From contig NZ_GL882644.1 of assembly GCF_000195635.1 (NCBI RefSeq), positions 84,972 through 148,971 on the forward strand: DNA of 64,000 bases, given 5' to 3'. Position 1 is the first letter of the stretch. Each line of letters opens with the position of its first letter. Under the pieces are notes generated by a model that had not been told where the DNA came from, did no database searches, and saw only the letters and a list, made by a program, of their open reading frames with translations. Source of the DNA: Bacteroides fluxus YIT 12057. Its GTDB lineage: Bacteria > Bacteroidota > Bacteroidia > Bacteroidales > Bacteroidaceae. Positions 25,349 to 33,341 of the stretch are shown here, one piece after another. The position numbers and the translations under genes are program-made.

Positions 25349-26227
25349 ATGGCAACTAAAAAAAATACACTTCTCATTGCAGCAGGCACCCTGCTGATTT
25401 TATTGTTGATAGGGGTCACCGTCCTGCTGATTTCAGAGAAGAGGACAAACAATGAGCTTGTCCAGGAATTCCAGCTGGAAAAGGAGGACCTTGAAAACCA
25501 GTACACCGATTTCGCAAAACAATATGACGAATTGAAGCTGACCGTTTCCAATGATTCCCTGTCCGTATTGCTGGAACAGGAACAGTTGAAGACTCAGCGC
25601 CTGCTGGAAGAGTTGCGTACCGTAAAATCCAGCAATGCTACCGAGATACGCCGTTTGAAGAAGGAACTGGCATCGCTGCGTAAAGTCATGATAGGCTACA
25701 TCAACCAGATTGATTCCCTGAACCGCCTTACCGCTTACCAGAAAGAGGTTATTGCCGACGTAACCCAAAAATACAATGCCGCTTCCCGGCAAATCAGCAA
25801 CCTCGCCGAGGAGAAGAAAAACCTGACCAAGACCGTAACGCTCGCCGCACAACTGGACGCTACCAACATCTCCATACAGCCTGCCAACAAACGTGGTAAA
25901 GTTGCCAAGAAGGTGAAGGACGTAGTGAAATTCAAGATCAATTTCACCATCGTCAAGAACATCACGGCCGAAACCGGTGAACGTACCCTTTACGTCCGCA
26001 TCACCAAACCGGACAACGACGTCCTGACCAAGAGTCCTTCCAATACCTTCTCATACGAAAACCGTGACCTGGCATATTCCATCAAGAAATATATAGAATA
26101 TAACGGAGAAGAACAGGCCGTTACCGTGTATTGGGATGTAGAAGAGTATCTCTATGCAGGCACTTACCGTGTAGATATCTTCGCAGACGGCACACTGATC
26201 GGGTCGCAGTCATTCACGCTGAACTAA
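25349..26227 (+). CDS. Conserved coiled-coil membrane protein of unknown function
   Basis: 292 residues. One N-terminal membrane anchor (TLLIAAGTLLILLLIGVTVLL, split across about 8-28) is followed by a long coiled coil (about 30-165, rich in Glu, Leu and Lys heptads) and a beta-rich C-terminal domain (about 195-292, FKINFTIVKNITAETGERTL ... GTYRVDIFADGTLIGSQSF), which resembles an Ig-like fold. The anchor plus coiled coil suggests the C-domain is displayed in the periplasm. It is monocistronic, with a promoter and a strong terminator. I recall similar hypothetical proteins across Bacteroidales but no assigned function. Confidence 0.85.
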   Translation: MATKKNTLLIAAGTLLILLLIGVTVLLISEKRTNNELVQEFQLEKEDLENQYTDFAKQYDELKLTVSNDSLSVLLEQEQLKTQRLLEELRTVKSSNATEIRRLKKELASLRKVMIGYINQIDSLNRLTAYQKEVIADVTQKYNAASRQISNLAEEKKNLTKTVTLAAQLDATNISIQPANKRGKVAKKVKDVVKFKINFTIVKNITAETGERTLYVRITKPDNDVLTKSPSNTFSYENRDLAYSIKKYIEYNGEEQAVTVYWDVEEYLYAGTYRVDIFADGTLIGSQSFTLN

Positions 26228-26270
26228 ATCGCCGGAAAGATTCCCGCCCCGACACATTCCAACCTCATAA

Positions 26271-26318
26271 CCAAACGCTATACCGGACCCGCTTGTCAAG
26301 TACCGGTATAGCGTTTGG
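26271..26318 (+). terminator. Strong hairpin terminator
   Basis: Perfect 16-bp arms (26271-26286 and 26303-26318) around a 16-nt loop, followed by a T-rich stretch. It ends the coiled-coil gene transcript. Confidence 0.88.
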
Positions 26319-26351
26319 CATTTATTATATTCAAAAAACAGGTTAAATTAT

Positions 26352-26382
26352 TTTGCGGTATCGTGGAAAGCCAATACATTTG
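26352..26382 (+). promoter_or_regulatory. Promoter of the TolC-HlyD-ABC2 operon
   Basis: TTTG (26352-26355), 19 bp, then TACATTTG (26375-26382): an exact Bacteroides promoter, 71 bp before the tolC-like start. Confidence 0.88.
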
Positions 26383-26453
26383 CATCGTTGTTTATGCAAT
26401 TATTGTTGTTCTATAAACAAGTGATATGTTACTATAATTAATGTATATACCCA

Positions 26454-27938
26454 ATGAGAAAGTTCTTCTGTTTCATCTGGTTGTCTTGTCTGGCCCTCCC
26501 TATGGCCGCACAGGAAGCATTGAGTTTGGATAGTTGCCGTACATTAGCTATTTCCAACAACAAAGAACTGCTGATTAGCCAGGAAAAAATCAACGCTGCC
26601 CGCTATCAGAAAAAAGCGGCGTTCACGAGTTATCTTCCCAATATTTCGGCAAACGGCGGCTATATGCGCAGCCAAAAGGAATTGTCCATATTGAGCGACG
26701 CACAGAAAGGAGCCTTGTCCGGTCTTGGCACCAGTCTCAGCGCACCGTTGCAACAAGCCGCCCAAGTTATAGCCCAGCTGCATCCCGAGATAGCAGGACA
26801 ACTCCCGGCCTTGGGACAGAGTCTGGTAGGAGCGCTCAACGGAGCAGGACAGTCATTGGCCGATGCTTTCCGCACAGATACCCGCAACATGTATGCAGGA
26901 GCCCTTACATTGACACAGCCCCTCTATATGGGCGGCAAGATACGTGCCTACAATAAAATCACCGGATACGCCGAAGAGCTGGCACGCCAGCAACATAAGA
27001 GCGGCATGCAGGAAGTTATCTTGAGTACAGACCAGGCGTATTGGCAAGTAGTGTCCCTTGCCAACAAAAAGAAATTAGCGGAAGGCTATCTGGAACTTCT
27101 GCAAAAGTTGGACAGTGACATCGGCAAGATGATCGCCGAAGGAGTCGCCACAAAGGCAGACGGGCTATCCATCAAAGTAAAAGTAAACGAGGCGGAAATG
27201 ACCTTGACCAAAGTGAACGACGGTTTGAGCCTTGCCAAAATGCTGTTATGCCAACTATGCGGGCTGGAACTCAGTTCCCCTATCACTTTAAAGGACGAAC
27301 AGGAAAAAGACCTGTCCCCCGGCATAGTTCCTGCGGAGAATATCGACATCGATGCCGTATATGCCACCCGTCCGGAAGTACGCAGTCTGGAACTTGCCGC
27401 ACAAATCTACAAACAGAAAGTAAATGTAGTCCGTGCGGAATATCTTCCGTCCGTAGCCTTGATGGGCAGTTACATGGCGACCAACCCTTCGGTATTCAAT
27501 AGTTTTGAGAAGAAATTCAAAGGCATGTGGAATGTCGGCGTAATGGTATCTGTTCCCATCTGGCATTGGGGCGAGGGTATCTACAAAGTAAAGGCCGCCA
27601 AGTCCGAGGCCCGCATTGCCCGATACCAACTGGATGACGCCAAGGAAAAGATAGAATTACAGGTCAGCCAGTCTGCATTCAAAGTAAATGAAGCTGCCAA
27701 GAAATTGATTATGGCGGAAAAGAACCTGGAAAAGGCGGACGAAAATCTCAGATATGCCACTCTCGGCTTTGAAGAAGGCGTGATTCCCGCAAGCAACGTA
27801 CTCGAAGCACATACGGCCTGGCTATCTGCCCAATCGGAAAAGATAGATGCTCAGATTGATGTGAAACTGACGGAAATCTACCTGAAGAAAGCAACCGGGA
27901 ATTTACGGTTGGAGGATGAAGAGAATCTTCAACCGTAA
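26454..27938 (+). CDS. TolC-family outer membrane efflux protein
   Basis: 494 residues with a signal peptide (MRKFFCFIWLSCLALPMAAQ) and outer-membrane-efflux repeats: LDSCRTLAISNNKELLISQE at the start of repeat 1 and RPEVRSLELAAQIYKQKVNV at the start of repeat 2. An Ala/Gln/Gly-rich insertion (about 75-140) lies in the first repeat. The protein would form the trimeric outer-membrane channel of a tripartite exporter with the HlyD-like adaptor and two ABC-2 permeases encoded next. It is the first gene of a four-gene operon with a clear promoter. Confidence 0.95.
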   Translation: MRKFFCFIWLSCLALPMAAQEALSLDSCRTLAISNNKELLISQEKINAARYQKKAAFTSYLPNISANGGYMRSQKELSILSDAQKGALSGLGTSLSAPLQQAAQVIAQLHPEIAGQLPALGQSLVGALNGAGQSLADAFRTDTRNMYAGALTLTQPLYMGGKIRAYNKITGYAEELARQQHKSGMQEVILSTDQAYWQVVSLANKKKLAEGYLELLQKLDSDIGKMIAEGVATKADGLSIKVKVNEAEMTLTKVNDGLSLAKMLLCQLCGLELSSPITLKDEQEKDLSPGIVPAENIDIDAVYATRPEVRSLELAAQIYKQKVNVVRAEYLPSVALMGSYMATNPSVFNSFEKKFKGMWNVGVMVSVPIWHWGEGIYKVKAAKSEARIARYQLDDAKEKIELQVSQSAFKVNEAAKKLIMAEKNLEKADENLRYATLGFEEGVIPASNVLEAHTAWLSAQSEKIDAQIDVKLTEIYLKKATGNLRLEDEENLQP

Positions 27939-27993
27939 AAAGAGCAGTCAAACCCCAAATTGTAAATCGTCTAATCGTAAATAAAAAGGTAAA

Positions 27994-28977
27994 ATGGCAA
28001 AATCACAGAACAGTAACATGCTGCTGGCATTCCTCACACTGACAGGGGTCATTGCCGTAGTGGCCCTTGTCGGTTTCTTCCTGTTGCGTAAAGGTCCGGA
28101 AATTGTGCAAGGACAGGCAGAAGTAACGGAATATCGCGTATCCAGCAAAGTGCCGGGACGAATCCTGGAATTTCGTGTAAAAGAAGGGCAAAGCGTACAG
28201 GCAGGAGACACACTGGCCATCCTGGAGGCACCGGATGTACAGGCCAAGCTGGATCAGGCGCGCGCCGCCGAGGCCGCCGCCCAGGCGCAAAACGAGAAAG
28301 CACTGAAAGGCGCCCGCCAAGAACAGATACAAGCCGCCTACGAAATGTGGCAGAAAGCCCGGGCAGGTCTTGAGATTACGGAAAAGTCCTACAAACGCAT
28401 CAGGAACCTGCACGACCAGGGTGTCATGTCCGCGCAGAAACTGGATGAGATAACCGCTCAACGGGATGCGGCCAAAGCCACAGAAAAAGCAGCCAAGGCT
28501 CAGTATGACATGGCAAAGAACGGTGCGGAACGGGAAGACAAAGCCGCGGCCGCAGCATTGGTGGAACGCGCCAAAGGTGCTGTCGCCGAAGTTGAATCAT
28601 ATATCAAGGAGACCTGCCTGATAGCCCAGGCTCCCGGTGAGGTATCCGAAATTTTCCCGAAAGTGGGAGAGTTGGTAGGAACAGGTGCCCCCATCATGAA
28701 CATTGCCATCCTGGAGGACATGTGGGTTACATTCAATGTGCGTGAAGATCTGCTGCAGGGATTGGGTATGAATACAGAATTCGAGGCTTTTATTCCGGCA
28801 CTCGACAAAAATATCCGCCTCAAAGTATATTACATGAAAGATCTCGGAACTTACGCCGCATGGAAAGCTACCAAAACGACCGGCCAGTTCGACTTAAAGA
28901 CCTTCGAAGTAAAGGCTTCTCCCCTGGAAAAGGCAGAGGGACTAAGACCGGGAATGAGCGTCATATTGAAGAAATAG
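27994..28977 (+). CDS. HlyD/EmrA-like membrane fusion (adaptor) protein
   Basis: 327 residues with one N-terminal membrane span (about 8-30, LLAFLTLTGVIAVVALVGFF), a lipoyl half-motif (VPGRILEFRVKEGQSVQAGD), a coiled-coil hairpin (about 85-200), the returning lipoyl half ([20 protein letters not shown]) and a beta-barrel domain. It bridges the inner-membrane permeases and the TolC-like channel in the periplasm. It is 55 bp downstream of the tolC-like gene and 9 bp before the first permease gene. Confidence 0.94.
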   Translation: MAKSQNSNMLLAFLTLTGVIAVVALVGFFLLRKGPEIVQGQAEVTEYRVSSKVPGRILEFRVKEGQSVQAGDTLAILEAPDVQAKLDQARAAEAAAQAQNEKALKGARQEQIQAAYEMWQKARAGLEITEKSYKRIRNLHDQGVMSAQKLDEITAQRDAAKATEKAAKAQYDMAKNGAEREDKAAAAALVERAKGAVAEVESYIKETCLIAQAPGEVSEIFPKVGELVGTGAPIMNIAILEDMWVTFNVREDLLQGLGMNTEFEAFIPALDKNIRLKVYYMKDLGTYAAWKATKTTGQFDLKTFEVKASPLEKAEGLRPGMSVILKK

Positions 28978-28986
28978 CGGCAAGAC

Positions 28987-30159
28987 ATGAAATCCAAATA
29001 TCGCCTACTGCTTGATGTGATGAGACGTGAATTCCGCCGTCTCGTCTCCCGTCCGCTCTATCTGTTCTGCATGGTGGTGGCACCGTTGTTCTGCTACCTG
29101 TTTTTCACCACGCTAATGGATTCCGGGCTGCCTACCGACATGCCCGTAGGTGTAGTAGATCAAGACATGAGCGCCACCTCCCGGCAACTGGCCCGCAACT
29201 TGGATGCTTTTGAACAGACTGCCGTCATCGCCCGCTATCCTACCATCAGCGAAGCACGGACTGCCATGCAGAGGGGAGAAATTTACGGTTTCTACTACAT
29301 CCCCCAAGGCACTTCCGCCAAGGTCCAGGCCGGACGGCAGCCCAAGCTGTCTTTCTATACCAACAATACCCTGCTAATCGCCGGTTCCTTATTATTCAAG
29401 GACATGAAGATGATGAGCGAACTTGCTTCCGGAGCCGCCGCACGTACTTCCCTGTATGCCAAAGGTGCTACCGAAGACCAGGCTATGGCATTCCTCCAGC
29501 CGATTGTCATCGACACCCATCCGCTCAACAATCCCTGGCTGAACTATTCCGTGTATCTGTGCAACACTTTTGCGCCCGGTGTACTGATGCTGCTTATCTT
29601 CATGGTCACCGTTTATTCCATCGGTGTGGAGATCAAGGACCGGACCGCCCGCGAATGGCTGCGCACGGGAAACAATTCCATCTGGATATCACTTGGCGGC
29701 AAACTGCTGCCCCACACCGCCGTCTTCTTTCTGATGGGAATCCTCTATAACGTATATTTGTACGGTTATCTGCATTTTCCCTGCAACAGCGGCATTCTGC
29801 CTATGTTGCTTGCTACCCTTTGCCTGGTACTGGCCTCTCAAGGCATGGGCGTATTGATGATAGGCACCCTGCCTACTCTGCGCCTGGGATTGAGTTTTGC
29901 ATCATTATGGGGCGTACTTTCGTTCTCCATGTGCGGATTGTCATTTCCCGCCATGGGCATGCATCCCGTATTGCAGGCATTGGCCAATTTATTTCCGCTG
30001 CGCCACTATTTCCTGATTTACGTAGATCAGGCCCTCAACGGATATCCCATGATTTATTCCTGGGTCAACTACGTGGCGTTGCTTATATTCATGATGCTTC
30101 CGTTCCTCATAGCCCGCAGGTTGAAAGAAGCGTTGGTTTACTATAAATACATACCGTGA
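28987..30159 (+). CDS. ABC-2 type transporter permease (YhhJ/YbhR-like), first copy
   Basis: 390 residues with one N-terminal helix (about 22-42), a large periplasmic loop (about 45-185, PTDMPVGVVDQDMSATSRQL) and a C-terminal block of five helices, the layout of ABC2_membrane_3 permeases that export drugs or lipophilic molecules through HlyD/TolC partners. The stop TGA overlaps the next start (TGATG), so the two permeases are coupled and probably heterodimerise. No ATP-binding subunit is encoded in this operon. Confidence 0.93.
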   Translation: MKSKYRLLLDVMRREFRRLVSRPLYLFCMVVAPLFCYLFFTTLMDSGLPTDMPVGVVDQDMSATSRQLARNLDAFEQTAVIARYPTISEARTAMQRGEIYGFYYIPQGTSAKVQAGRQPKLSFYTNNTLLIAGSLLFKDMKMMSELASGAAARTSLYAKGATEDQAMAFLQPIVIDTHPLNNPWLNYSVYLCNTFAPGVLMLLIFMVTVYSIGVEIKDRTAREWLRTGNNSIWISLGGKLLPHTAVFFLMGILYNVYLYGYLHFPCNSGILPMLLATLCLVLASQGMGVLMIGTLPTLRLGLSFASLWGVLSFSMCGLSFPAMGMHPVLQALANLFPLRHYFLIYVDQALNGYPMIYSWVNYVALLIFMMLPFLIARRLKEALVYYKYIP

Positions 30160-31400
30160 TGAAAAGCTTGACGTTCAAACAGAAAGTCGTACAAGGTATA
30201 TATGACTTGTTCTATATCTGGAAACGGGAGTTCCGCACAACCTTCCGTGACCAGGGTGTACTCATATTCTTCGTACTGGTCCCGCTGGTCTATCCGCTGA
30301 TATATGCCTTTATCTACACCAACGAAACAATACACGAGGTGCCTACCGTAGTTGTAGATAATTCCCGTTCCTCACTGAGCCGTGAATATCTCCGGAAAGT
30401 AGATGCCGGTCCGGAAGTAAGTATCATAGCCCATTGCGCCGACATGGAAGAAGCCAAACTGATGCTGAAAGACCGGAAAGCATACGGAATCATTTATGTT
30501 CCCGCCCATTTCAGCGATGACATAGCCCGTGGCAAGCAGACACAAGTCAGTCTTTTCTGCGACATGAGCGGCCTGCTTTACTACAAGGCCTTGCTGACTG
30601 CCAATACCAATGTTTCATTGGAAATGAACGCGGAAATCAAGATGGCACGTGCCGGCAACACCACCAACCGCCAGGATGAGATTACCGCATACCCTATAGA
30701 ATATGAGGACGTCGCCCTCTTCAATCCTACCAACGGATTTGCCGCATTCCTGATACCCGCCGTACTGATGCTGATCATCCAGCAGACCTTGTTGTTAGGG
30801 ATCGGACTGTCTGTCGGTACCGCCCGCGAGCAAAACCGTTTCAAGGATTTAGTACCCATCAACCGCCATTACAACGGTACATTACGTATTGTCATGGGAA
30901 AGGGGCTGAGTTACTTTATGGTGTATTCCCTGGTGGCCGTCTACATCCTATGCGTAGTTCCATATCTATTCAGCCTCAACCGGATAGCTATCCCCGGAGT
31001 ATTGACATTGTTCACCCTGCCCTATCTGGCCGCCTGCATTTTCTTTGCCATGACAGCTTCCATCGCCATCCGCAACCGTGAGACCTGCATGCTGCTGTTT
31101 GTGTTCACCTCTGTCCCCTTGCTGTTCCTTTCCGGAATTTCCTGGCCGGGCTCAGCCATGCCGGCATTCTGGAGATATTTCTCTTACATTTTTCCCTCTA
31201 CATTCGGCATCAACGGATACGTCCGTATCAACAGCATGGGTGCCACCCTCAATGAAGTATCTTTTGAATACCGGGCTTTATGGATACAGACAGGGGTTTA
31301 TTTCATCACTACCTGTCTGGTATATCGGTGGCAGATACTGAAAAGCAGGCAACATGTGATCGAGGAATATAGAAAGCGGAAAAAAAGTTTGGCAATATAA
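30159..31400 (+). CDS. ABC-2 type transporter permease, second copy
   Basis: The ATG at 30159 shares a base with the upstream stop and gives 413 residues. It has the same topology as its neighbour: an N-terminal helix (ILIFFVLVPLVYPLIYAFIY), a periplasmic loop with VPTVVVDNSRSSLSREYL, and a C-terminal five-helix block. It is the last gene of the export operon. In E. coli the YbhFSR and YhhJ systems include an ATPase (YbhF, RbbA); here the gene after the permeases is a decayed response-regulator remnant, so an ATPase would have to come from another locus. Confidence 0.92.
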   Translation: MKSLTFKQKVVQGIYDLFYIWKREFRTTFRDQGVLIFFVLVPLVYPLIYAFIYTNETIHEVPTVVVDNSRSSLSREYLRKVDAGPEVSIIAHCADMEEAKLMLKDRKAYGIIYVPAHFSDDIARGKQTQVSLFCDMSGLLYYKALLTANTNVSLEMNAEIKMARAGNTTNRQDEITAYPIEYEDVALFNPTNGFAAFLIPAVLMLIIQQTLLLGIGLSVGTAREQNRFKDLVPINRHYNGTLRIVMGKGLSYFMVYSLVAVYILCVVPYLFSLNRIAIPGVLTLFTLPYLAACIFFAMTASIAIRNRETCMLLFVFTSVPLLFLSGISWPGSAMPAFWRYFSYIFPSTFGINGYVRINSMGATLNEVSFEYRALWIQTGVYFITTCLVYRWQILKSRQHVIEEYRKRKKSLAI

Positions 31401-31408
31401 CTGTACCC

Positions 31409-31519
31409 TCATTCCTCCGCCACCAACATCACTCCCACTCCCCTAACGGTCTTAACGACGATTTGGGGATCGTCTTGCAGATACTTGCGCAATTTCACTG
31501 TATTTGTTTCATTATTTAA
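31409..31519 (-). pseudogene. Remnant of an OmpR-family response regulator C-terminus
   Basis: On the minus strand, 36 codons end in a stop at 31409-31411 and include KLRKYLQDDPQIVVKTVRGV and GVMLVAEE. This is the final helix and hairpin wing of an OmpR/PhoB winged-helix domain. The frame closes upstream at a TGA at 31520 and no receiver domain is present. It is therefore a leftover of a deleted two-component gene, lying between the export operon and arrays of OmpR-type repeats. Confidence 0.8.
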
Positions 31520-31550
31520 TCACACCAACGAACCTTAAATACCGTAACTT

Positions 31551-31606
31551 TAACATAGAACTAACATAGCTCTAACATTAACCCTCAAACGAAGTTCTTA
31601 ATTTTG
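31551..31606 (+). promoter_or_regulatory. OmpR/PhoB-type triple repeat plus -7 box (array 1)
   Basis: TAACAT at 31551, 31562 and 31573 (exact 11-bp period), then 20 bp, then TAATTTTG (31599-31606). The array occupies the place of the -33 box, as expected for an activator site. Confidence 0.75.
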
Positions 31607-31629
31607 CACCCACAAACAAAAAAAAGACT

Positions 31630-31704
31630 ATGAGAAGCAGCAAGACATTGTACAAACCAAAGTATCCACAGAAACCACTTAGATTTCTGCCCCTACTCTG
31701 TTAA
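31630..31704 (+). CDS. Possible 24-residue leader peptide
   Basis: A short frame from the ATG at 31630 to the TAA at 31702-31704, basic and proline-rich (MRSSKTLYKPKYPQKPLRFL is its first part), 23 bp after the array 1 promoter box. It could be a small regulatory or leader peptide, but with so few codons chance cannot be excluded. Confidence 0.3.
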   Translation: MRSSKTLYKPKYPQKPLRFLPLLC

Positions 31705-31734
31705 AGAAGAAAGCGAGACATCAAAGCGTAAGTT

Positions 31735-31762
31735 TAACGTAACACAAACAGAACTCTAACAG
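31735..31762 (+). promoter_or_regulatory. Triple repeat array 2
   Basis: TAACGT at 31735, AAACAG at 31746 and TAACAG at 31757, again with an 11-bp period. No -7 box follows at the 20-bp spacing; it may be an upstream extension of array 3. Confidence 0.6.
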
Positions 31763-31783
31763 AACAAAGACAAATTGCAAATT

Positions 31784-31839
31784 TGACATAAGACTAACAT
31801 TAGGATAACGTAATCTACAAAAATTCTTGTCTATATTTG
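31784..31839 (+). promoter_or_regulatory. OmpR/PhoB-type triple repeat plus -7 box (array 3)
   Basis: TGACAT at 31784, TAACAT at 31795 and TAACGT at 31806 (11-bp period), then exactly 20 bp, then TATATTTG (31832-31839). The geometry is the same as in array 1. It probably drives the lipoprotein gene through a leader of about 250 nt. Confidence 0.75.
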
Positions 31840-32061
31840 CGATATCAAATATCACTTTTGAAAGAAATAAGAGTGGCAAGTCTGAAGATTATATTTCTTT
31901 ATACAGAGAACACAGCAACCTGTTAATAACAATATTTCTTGCGTTAAGCATTGATAGAATCGGAACATGATTTGATGCCTCAAAGGCAACTTTCGAAACT
32001 TGAATTATCAAACAATCAACGATGGTTAAGTAAATGAAAGTTCATGAATACCAACTATTAT

Positions 32062-32069
32062 TATTTTTG
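32062..32069 (+). promoter_or_regulatory. Proximal -7 box of the lipoprotein gene
   Basis: TATTTTTG lies 28 bp before the start at 32098, without a recognisable -33 box. It is a possible second start site. Confidence 0.4.
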
Positions 32070-32097
32070 ATAAATACACATTTAAAACATAGTCATT

Positions 32098-32940
32098 ATG
32101 AAAAAGTTTAGTTTATTTTTGTCCCTGCTGACAATGACATTTTCTTTGATAATATCATCATGTTCTTCCGATGAAGAGAATAATAGGATAGAAGAGAATA
32201 CAGCTTTCCCGTCCTACAAAATTATAGGTATATACCATAATGAGAATCTTGATTATATCTATGATGCTATAAAAGAGCAATCTGAAAAGCTTAAAACCCG
32301 GAGCAAAACCGACTTGAGAAGTATTATCACAGAAGATTTCCTGGCCCGTTCCATTTCCGAGTTTGCAAATATAACTGAGACAATGAATTTCAAGCAATAT
32401 TCTAAAGAAATAAACCAAGTGAGTTTTCCTATAATATCGTCTTACTATCAATGTCATAACCCTTCAACAAGAATAAATACACAAGAGCTTTTTGAAGAAA
32501 AATTAAGCCAATATAATGATACACAAAAGAAGTATATAAATATGATATTAAGTGCTCCTGAAATTGACGTATGTGGATTTCAAAGTAATATTGAAAAAAT
32601 TATTTTGAAAATGGAAAAGGATGAAAACTTGGACTACAACGAAAGGCAAATTATATACATTGCCAGCGCTGTGGCATACGGTTCATACGAATATTGGACT
32701 GAGAATCTTTCCAAGTGGGAAGAACTATCAGGTTCCGACCACATTCAAACAAGAGTATTTTCTTGGAGCAATATGTGGCAAAGCGATGTTGAAGGAACTA
32801 TTTCTGGTGGAATTGGAGGGGCTATTGCCGGAGGGAGCGTTTCCATGGGTACACTTACAGTTCCTGGATGGGCGGCAGGAGCCGTTGGAGGTGGAGTTGG
32901 AGGTTCTGCGGCAAATGCCGTTGGACAAATCTTTTTCTAA
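32098..32940 (+). CDS. Lipoprotein with glycine-zipper C-terminus, possible secreted toxin
   Basis: 280 residues. The lipobox gives Cys22 (LIISSCSSDEEN). The acidic residues after Cys fit a Bacteroides lipoprotein that may reach the surface. The middle (about 40-225) is helical with no recognised domain. The last 51 residues are strikingly different: DVEGTISGGIGGAIAGG, then WAAGAVGGGVGGSAANAVG, a double glycine zipper like the pore-forming part of class II bacteriocins. It is followed 21 bp later by a tiny two-helix membrane protein. A role in killing or in membrane insertion is inferred; an ordinary glycine-zipper lipoprotein is the alternative. Base composition is AT-rich compared with the flanking genes. 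Confidence 0.85.
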   Translation: MKKFSLFLSLLTMTFSLIISSCSSDEENNRIEENTAFPSYKIIGIYHNENLDYIYDAIKEQSEKLKTRSKTDLRSIITEDFLARSISEFANITETMNFKQYSKEINQVSFPIISSYYQCHNPSTRINTQELFEEKLSQYNDTQKKYINMILSAPEIDVCGFQSNIEKIILKMEKDENLDYNERQIIYIASAVAYGSYEYWTENLSKWEELSGSDHIQTRVFSWSNMWQSDVEGTISGGIGGAIAGGSVSMGTLTVPGWAAGAVGGGVGGSAANAVGQIFF

Positions 32941-32961
32941 TATCAATCAAACTTAAAAATT

Positions 32962-33144
32962 ATGAGTATTAAAAAGAATATTTTTGTCGAAGTTGTTATT
33001 TTCTTTGTAACATTTCTTTGTTTCAAACTCTTCTCTGAAGGATTAAGCATTGCCACTATTGCAACAACCTTTATAGCGTCTATCATTTTTCTGATTATAT
33101 TATACGCTATAAAGTTGATATCAAAGAAGCAAAAATTTCATTAG
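32962..33144 (+). CDS. Small two-helix membrane protein, possible immunity protein
   Basis: 60 residues with two predicted membrane helices (about 8-24 and 28-51) and a basic C-terminus (KLISKKQKFH). It is co-directional with and 21 bp after the glycine-zipper lipoprotein gene. Small helical-hairpin membrane proteins placed directly after a bacteriocin-like gene are often immunity proteins, but no homology to a known one was recognised. Confidence 0.7.
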   Translation: MSIKKNIFVEVVIFFVTFLCFKLFSEGLSIATIATTFIASIIFLIILYAIKLISKKQKFH

Positions 33145-33255
33145 CCACCTATTTGTCAGAAATAAAGTAACATTGAATAACACACTAGTTATTGTTGCAA
33201 TAGGTATTTCATTTTGTGCTCTCTATAGTGATGTTTATAAAACAAGACAAAAAGA

Positions 33256-33319
33256 GGCACGGGTTACGCGGAATTTACGGAGAACAAAATTCATCCGTAA
33301 CCCTCACGTGACCCGTGCC
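33256..33319. terminator. Bidirectional hairpin terminator
   Basis: Outer arms GGCACGGGT (33256-33264) and ACCCGTGCC (33311-33319) with an inner stem TTACGG/CCGTAA. It sits between the converging lipoprotein operon and the GH109 gene. Confidence 0.75.
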
Positions 33320-33341
33320 CTAAAAATAAATCTGCCTGTTA

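Noticed and set aside
31840..32060. Searched for a riboswitch or further gene in the long leader of the lipoprotein gene
   Set aside because: No known riboswitch core, conserved stem or coding frame was recognised; it is left as an unannotated leader.
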